Shown in pieces: positions 57,336 through 64,000 of a stretch of 64,000 nt of DNA. The translations under genes and the position numbers were made by a program. This DNA comes from Cornus controversa (Eukaryota > Streptophyta > Magnoliopsida > Cornales > Cornaceae): positions 19,365,255 through 19,429,254 of the forward strand of contig CM048853.1 in NCBI GenBank assembly GCA_026545225.1, in the 5' to 3' direction. The notes beneath the pieces were generated by a model. The model ran no database searches and was not told the origin of the DNA. It was given only the letters and a program-made list of their open reading frames with translations. Every line of letters starts with the position of its first letter. Position 1 is the first letter of the stretch.

Positions 57336-60300
57336 TGATCGGCATCGAATGTTACGCATTCTAGCCTCTTAACTTGTGTATTTTATTCTCTTAGTGATAG
57401 ATTATTTTGTGATTTTATTTCGTTTTAGTGTTTTCTGTATTTTCAGGGCCTTAATAATTATATCAGTTAAAACCATGATTTTGGACTTTTAAAGATGACA
57501 TTCAAGAGGGTTCGATGAAACCTACATCAAAGGGATCCATTAAACTCCATATTTCAACTCAAATCAGCCCAAGGAAGAAGTCCAAGAGAATTACAGTTGC
57601 TTAAGGAGAATACGGGCCTGAAGCCCAATTCTGTGCTTAATACAATTTTAATCCCGTTTTGGAAAATGGACCAGAACTCTTATTTTTGAGCCTCAAATAG
57701 ACTTATTATTTGTGTAGGTGGAACGAAATTCAATTCTGGACACTTTTGTATTTCACAAAAATTTCATGAATCGGACTTCTAGTGGGTCAAAAGTTGGGCC
57801 GAACATCAGTGGAAAAACCCACCTATTTAGTGCTATGGGAAAACCTAATTACTTCCTAATTGGATTAGGACTTTGGTGTATTCTCTTGGTGCATAAAGTG
57901 GCAAATTGGAGGCTGTTTTGGGGGAGTTTTTGGAGAGATTTGGAGAGCCTTTGGATAAAAAATAAGACATAATTTGAAGAGCTTTGGAGTAGAAAACCAT
58001 TGGAGAACGAAGTCTTACACGTAATTCATGAAGATGAGGCCATCTTCCTCAACCGTTGAAGTTTCTTCTTCTACCATGAGCCCCTAGTTCATCCACTAGT
58101 GTTTTGATGTAGCCCACTAAGCATCAATGGTTTGATTATTTTAATTGTTGGGGATAATTGTATACATGCATAGATTGTGTAATTTAGAGGATTCTTATTA
58201 TAGAATTGAGCTATAAAAGTCTTGCAAATTCAGTTTCAATGATTTTCTATCTTGTCTTAGATATTTAGTTGTTGTTATTGAACTTAATCTCTCTTGTTTT
58301 CTGTGATTATGAGAGCGACTATTACACAATGGTAATCATTGAATGTATCATTATACGCTTTGATGGAGTAAGCCTAGAGAAGATGGACCATACTGCACCC
58401 TAGAGTAGAGTAGTTAGGCAGATGGCCCATGCCAATCGAAGATAGTCCTTGACTTAGCCTTAATCATATGTTATCTTCTTGATGGATGAAGGTGAGCTTG
58501 TAGCCACCGACACCACTTATGCATGATATAATCCCCCATAGTTAATTTAATTATCTCATATTTTATACACTCTCTATTTCCTTTATTTATTTTATTTGTT
58601 TCGTTAATTAGTTTAAATATAAAAATCAGAATTCTTTTCTATTAAAATATAATTAGAATTAATTCTGTACCAACTCATTCAGACCATAATCCCTGAGGTT
58701 CGACACCCATTTCGATAGCCCTATTCTGCAAAGAATTCGTTCTATTGCGAAGTGCGGTAATTTTAATTAATGCACACATCACACACGATCAATTTTTGGC
58801 GCTGTTGTCAGGGATTATCTATTTGATTGATTGGATTTTACAGAATTAATTTTAATTGGATTTTTAGTTTAGGAAATTTTTATATTTTGTTTTTGTTTCA
58901 TTTTCAGGTTCTTTTTATGAATATATGCAAGGTCGTCGTTCTATGATACCTCTTGATCTTGGCCTGAACGTACTCTTAGACAACAGAGGAATATCCCTGT
59001 TGGAACCATTGTGCAAGAGGAAGAAATAATTGAAGACATGGCAGAAGAGAGGAATAACATTGTTCCTAATGCTGCTGGAGAAAGGGCTAGATTGCTCAAG
59101 GACTACTATGTTCCTAAGACATACACTTCTCCAGTTGGTTTCCAACTACCTAATATCACATCACATAATTATGAGATCAAGTCCAGCATTGTTTAGATGC
59201 TACCATCCTATTTTGGGCTGACTCAAGAAGATCCTTACAAGCATCTAGATGAATTCATTGAAGTGTGCTCAACTACTAAAATTCACAACTTCTCTGAAGA
59301 TGCTTTTAAGATGAGACTTTTTTCATTCTCCTTAAAGGATAAAGCAAAGTATTAGATCAATTCTCTACCAACAAGTTCTATCACGACTTGGACTCAGATG
59401 CAACATGAGTTCCTTAATAAATATTTTTTGATAGGGAAGACCAATCAATTCAGACGTGCTATCACTGGTTTCTCCCAACATGAGGGGGAACAATTCTATG
59501 AGACATGGGAAATATTCAAGGACCTTCTTAAGAAGTGTCCTCATCATCAAGTTCCTAAGTGGCAATTAGTACAGAGTTTTCATGAGGGGCTGACAAAAGC
59601 CAACAGACTGATTATTGATGCATCTTGTGGAGGTACTTTTATGTTGAAGAGTGAAGAAGAAGCATGTACCTTATTTGAGAATCTTAGTGATAACTCTCTA
59701 CAACATGTATCATCTACTCGTTCTAGCAGACTTGCCACTACAAGGAAGACTGATGGAATGTATGAGGTTGGTGCTATAGAAGTTATGCCGACCGACATTG
59801 ATTTAATTGCACAGAAGGTATCAGCTGTTATGGCTGCCAATCAAGCTCCTTCTTCTTCAAATCCTTCATTGCTAGGCCCTTGTGAATTTTGCTCTAGTCC
59901 TATGCATAATGTGAACAATTGTCCTTCTGTTGGGCAATTTTTTGATATTCAACATGAGCAAGTCCAAGGTGCATTCACTGGACCAATGAATCCTCCACGA
60001 GGTAATACTTATAATCCAACATAGAGGAATCATCCTGATTTTTCTTACAGTAACCAAGGGGCAACAATGCAACCTACATATCAACCGAAGAATTATGTAC
60101 CTCAACAGCAATATCAGACATAAGTTCCTATGGTACAAAAAATTTCTGCTATTGAAGACAAGCTGACACTTTCTCTAGCAAAATTTGAGAAACTCGACAC
60201 CATTGTAGAAGTAGTGCAATCTACAGCTCAACTGGTATAGTCTTACTCACAATCTATTTCCAAACTAAAATCTCAGTTTGGACAGCTTGCTAATGCATTG

Positions 60301-62868
60301 AGCAGAAGAGAAGAAGGGAAGCTCCTTAATCAACTAGTTCCTATTCCTAGAGGGATGCAAGCTTCCATAAGTAACCCACACCATGAGAAGGTTCAAGCCA
60401 TTACCACTTTGAGAAGTGGCAAAGTGATTGATAACAAGGTGGGGGAAAAGAAAGAAGAAGAAAGAGTGACCACAAGTCCAATTGCTGAAAATTCTTATGA
60501 GCCCAAAGCTCCTTTCCCACAACTTTTCCTTGAAGCATCTAAGTTGGGAAAGCAATGGGACAAGTTGCATGACATGATGGAAGCATTTCAACAAGTCAAG
60601 ATTAATCTACCACTCCTTGATACCATCAAGAAAATTCCTCCTTATGCAAAATTTCTGAAGGACTTATATACTCAGAAAAGGCGGTCTAAAAGTCATGTGC
60701 CAAAGAAGGTGATGCTGCCACAATAAGTGAGTTCCATTATTCAGCATTGCACTCCTCCAAAGTACAAAGATCCAGGTGCTCCAACTATTTCATGCATTAT
60801 TGGGGAGCATCATGTTGATAAAACTCTTCTTGATTTGGGTGCAAGTGTGAACTTCCTGCCCTACTCTGTTTATCTATAACTGGGCTTGGGAGAATTGAAG
60901 CCTACTTTGGTGGTGTTGCAATTTGCAGACAGATCAACAAATCAACCCCATGGGATCATTGAAAATGTGCTCATTAAAGTGGACAAGTTCTACTTTCTAA
61001 TTGATTTTATTGTACTTGACACTGAGCTAGTACATAATCCGAAGAGGCACATTCTAGTCATCCTTGGTCGTCCATTTCTAGCTACTACTAATGCTCATAT
61101 TAATTATAGATTAGGGATCATGGATATATCATTTGGCAACATGAAGGTGAAATTGAATATTTTTAATGCCATTGAACATCCTTCAGATGAGAGTGAGTGT
61201 TTCTTCATAAATGTCTTTAATGATTATGTGGAAATAGTTGATCCGGTTGCTCTATCTCAAGATGTTGAGAGGTCCATTGCAAGGGTGAATGTTATGCTTG
61301 ATGTAGTGGCCATAAAAAATAAGCCACCTTGGAGGACTCCGATTGAGCGACTTCTCTATTTTTCTAGCACTTCTTCGGTTCCATCATTGGAGTCTCTTCC
61401 ATGGTTTGAATTGAATTCAAGGCAAGGGTATGTGTTTTTAGAAGCCAATGGGACCCTTTCAATTACTTTGAGTTCGGTAGAAGGAAGTGAGGATCATATA
61501 AAGGGGGCGAAGTCAAATTTCTTTAAGCAATGTGGCATTGGGTGACCTTTGAATCAGAGAGTTGGTCATCACCTACGGACGTTAAAATTGTTGGATTTGT
61601 ATGTATTTCTATCCTTTAATATTTTTAATTTTCTTTGATTTTAATTTTTAGTTTAAGTTTTTATAATTTTTCTTTCAATTTTAGTTACGTTTTGATGTGT
61701 TTTCTTTGAGTTTTTGATGTATAAGTTGCTTTTGAAGGATGCCAAGAGGTGTGCCGAGATGTTTAGACTTGAAATGGGTGAAAAAAGAGCTCTTGGTTGA
61801 CCTTGGGCAATCACTAGGCCGAAAATACACATCCCGGTCGACCCTTGGCAATAGAGGGAAAATAGGCCAGCAGAAGGGGGATCGATTGCCCCCATTTTTT
61901 CTCAACTTGGGAGGACAACCAGCTGGGTGATCAATCGCCCAGCCCAAGGGGGATCGATCGCCCAGTGATGAATAGTGGCTGCTCAATTATTTTTTATATG
62001 TATGGCCTCCCTCTCCAACTATGATGCTAGTACTTGCTTCCTTGAAGACTTTGTGATCCAATTTGACTCCTACATCAATCGGGACTATAATTTCTTAAAT
62101 TGGTGATTCTTATACAAGTATTTATCATTGATCATCATCATCAACAACATCAAAACTGGATTGATCATCACTAGTTCTCAAGAAAACTCTTACTTTCTTA
62201 AGTTCTTCATCAAAGTAAGTAGAGTTTTTATTTTGCAAAATTGAGCCAATCTTTTTGAGGGCTTTTGAAGACCAAGTTTTGGGGACATAATTGATGGATT
62301 GAATTATTCAAATTGGGGTGAAAAAGTTACCGAAAGAACAGGTTGAAGGAGGTACTTTAATTGTGCACACCAAGTATTTGTTTAAATTCCTCAACCGAAC
62401 TTTTTCCAATTCTATGGCACCAAAGAGAGCAAGTAACCAAGGCGCTTCAAGCTCACGCAATCCTCGTCGAGCATGACATGATCCGACACTCGTTTCCTTA
62501 AGATCTCACCGAGATGGAATACATGAGAGATGGCATCCAAGAGTCTTGAATTTTGAAGTGACGTTTGATATCGCCGAACTTTATGCCATGTCTCCCAAAA
62601 CATGATGGGGTATTTCTGACATCCGTCGTTAATGGGCAGATTCTATTTTTATTCCCTCCTCTACCACTATATACCCGAGGCTTGTCAAGGTCTTTTATCA
62701 AAACTTAATGCCAAAACCATATGAGCGGGGTGCACTTATTTCTTCAGTGGATGGAACACAAGTTCAGGTTGATATATCATCGATTGCTATTGCCATGGGC
62801 TGTCCTTATGAATGCCCGACTGATTTGACCAATATCTACACTCCTTTACCAGATGATTTGTGGGTGGG
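57336..62868 (+). mobile_element. Second Athila relic, nested in the first
   Basis: LTR 57336-58791 (TGATCGGCATC...GATCA, ~1456 bp); primer site TGGCGCTGTTGTCAGGGA at 58797-58814 (tRNA-Asp type, diverged); gag about 58926-60020; a spacer with QAITTLRSGKV; protease about 60770-61200 (LLDLGASVNFLPYSVY, ILGRPFLAT); then a non-coding stretch with the GATCGATCGCCC cluster and a third-ORF remnant (about 62410-62868). No reverse transcriptase, RNase H or integrase is seen. It is broken in ten or so places and is cut on the right by the LTR at 62869. The 5 bp before it are ATGCC; its 3' LTR is outside the window. Confidence 0.8.
61855..61975. repeat. GATCGATCGCCC cluster in second Athila relic
   Basis: Repeated GGGGGATCGATTGCCC, GGTGATCAATCGCCCAG, GGGGGATCGATCGCCCAG, plus decayed copies upstream (about 61795-61850). 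It occupies the non-coding gap upstream of the third-ORF remnant, as 42218-42590 does in the young element. Confidence 0.75.
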
Positions 62869-64000
62869 TGATAAGTGTTCAATTCTATGCATTTGAACCA
62901 TCTTTATTGCATATGTTAGTTCCGTTTTTGCGTTTACCGAGATATGTTTACAGTATTTTTGTGTTTTTGATGTTTTGCAGGTATTGGAGTAAATGGAGCA
63001 AAGTTGGAAGCTTTCTGCAGTCAAGAGATGAAATCAGAAAATGTTGCTAAGGCATCTCGATCAATCGAGATGTGGATTTCGATCAATCGAGATTTCGATT
63101 GATCGAAATCTCGATCAATCGAAATGCAATTTCGATCAATCGAAATGCTGCAGAGCCCACTTGGCCACTTGCTCACCTGCTCTCCCACTTGCAACAAAAT
63201 GTCCCTTTTTGCACGACTTAGGGGGATTGTCTGACTTGAACAAGACTTTTGGGGGCCTTCTTGATACAAGAGATATATATAATGATATATATATATATAT
63301 ATGGTGGCCCCAAAGGAGCCAAAAAGCATACAAAAAGCACCAAAAACCACATATCTCATATCTCTCAACATACACATCAGAAGACTGGAGGAGAGACCTT
63401 CGGGAGAGGAAGAGAAAAGCTGAACCAGACCAAGAAGCTTCATTCTCTTCATCAATGGAAGGGTGCAAGGCAACCATGAGCAACTAACTCTTCTACTAGG
63501 GTGTTGGTTTCAACCCCTAGCCATGTAAACTTGTTCATCTTTGTAGCTCTTGGGGATTTGTAATTAAATGTTGATTATTTAGCCTAGTGATTATGTACAC
63601 AAATACATTTCTTATATATATTCATTTGATATGGAATTTATTCTTGTCTTAGAGTAGGTTTTGTCACTTGAATGCACAACATTTGCATATTCCACAAGAA
63701 GTGCAAATGATGGCTAGATAATGGTGTTTAAATGAATGTGTGATGCTAGCTTGTATAGACCATGCCAAGACAAGGTAGTTTGGATGCATGTAGTGTTTAC
63801 GTAGAGAGTAGAGTAATTAGGTAGTTAGTTAGGTTGAAGAGCTATGCTTGTTGAAGATGGATTATGATAGGTTAGCACACACATTGATCTTTTGATATGT
63901 CATTGAGGTCATAAGCCTAATGACATTGTTAGGCATTTAATTAATGAATCCCATGCTTGCTACACTTATGAACATGTGAATGGCTAGTGGTGGAAACCAA
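62869..64000 (+). mobile_element. LTR of the young Athila family, runs off the window
   Basis: Starts TGATAAGTGTTCAATTCTATG at 62869 and stays alignable with the LTRs at 34702 and 46218 to the window end. Differences are more frequent than between those two. It carries the palindrome cluster (63052-63150) and the TATA-like AT tract (63283-63302). Whether it is a solo LTR or the 5' end of a full element cannot be seen. Confidence 0.9.

Overview
This is a nuclear segment of a eudicot plant genome. It is AT-rich, has GT–AG introns, plant-type MITEs and tRNA-primed LTR retrotransposons, and only one recognisable intact host gene in 64 kb. Nothing bacterial, viral or organellar is seen.

Host content. 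One apparently intact gene, a type I inositol polyphosphate 5-phosphatase with nine exons (19426-23308, + strand, 475 aa), sits in a relatively retroelement-poor island at about 14.3-24.3 kb. That island holds small DNA transposons and a tRNA-derived SINE. Two host relics were also found: a serine decarboxylase exon fragment (1300-1460) and a RING-H2 finger relic (52640-52893). A plant RTE-type LINE tail lies at 48845-49440.

Mobile layout, left to right. (a) 2195-2804: right end of a CACTA transposon with a striking array of small hairpins. It abuts a minus-strand Athila LTR (2805-3853), which lies in a minus-strand Tekay-type LTR (3854-5001), which in turn abuts the 3' part of a Ty1/copia element. 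(b) The copia LTR (from 5382) carries a complete-looking TRIM element (5441-6335). (c) 9117-14291: a non-coding LTR element on the minus strand with a tRNA-Arg primer site and long tandem arrays. (d) 24.4-27.85 kb: an old Tat-lineage gypsy fossil. (e) 27.9-32.9 kb: Tekay-type chromovirus pieces facing opposite ways. (f) 34702-47648: a young Athila element with two ~1.43 kb LTRs, a 5-bp target duplication and a tRNA-Asp primer site. It is inserted inside another LTR-like sequence (34129-48166). (g) 53.3-64 kb: a four-layer nest, Tekay-like LTR <- Athila relic (55359) <- second Athila relic (57336) <- LTR of the young Athila family (62869, running off the window).

Most interesting signal. Several unrelated LTR families in this window (Athila subfamilies and Tekay chromovirus-like elements) carry clusters of short near-palindromes built on TCGAT..ATCGA. 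Each family has its own version. In the young Athila family the same cluster occurs twice, once in the LTR and once between pol and the third ORF. This looks like a recurrent regulatory or structural module and I know of no named feature that explains it.

Limits: everything was read by eye from sequence. Family names rest on recognised motifs. LTR ends are firm only where TG..CA ends, primer site, purine tract and target duplication agree (34702-47648, and nearly so for 9117-14291 and 5441-6335).
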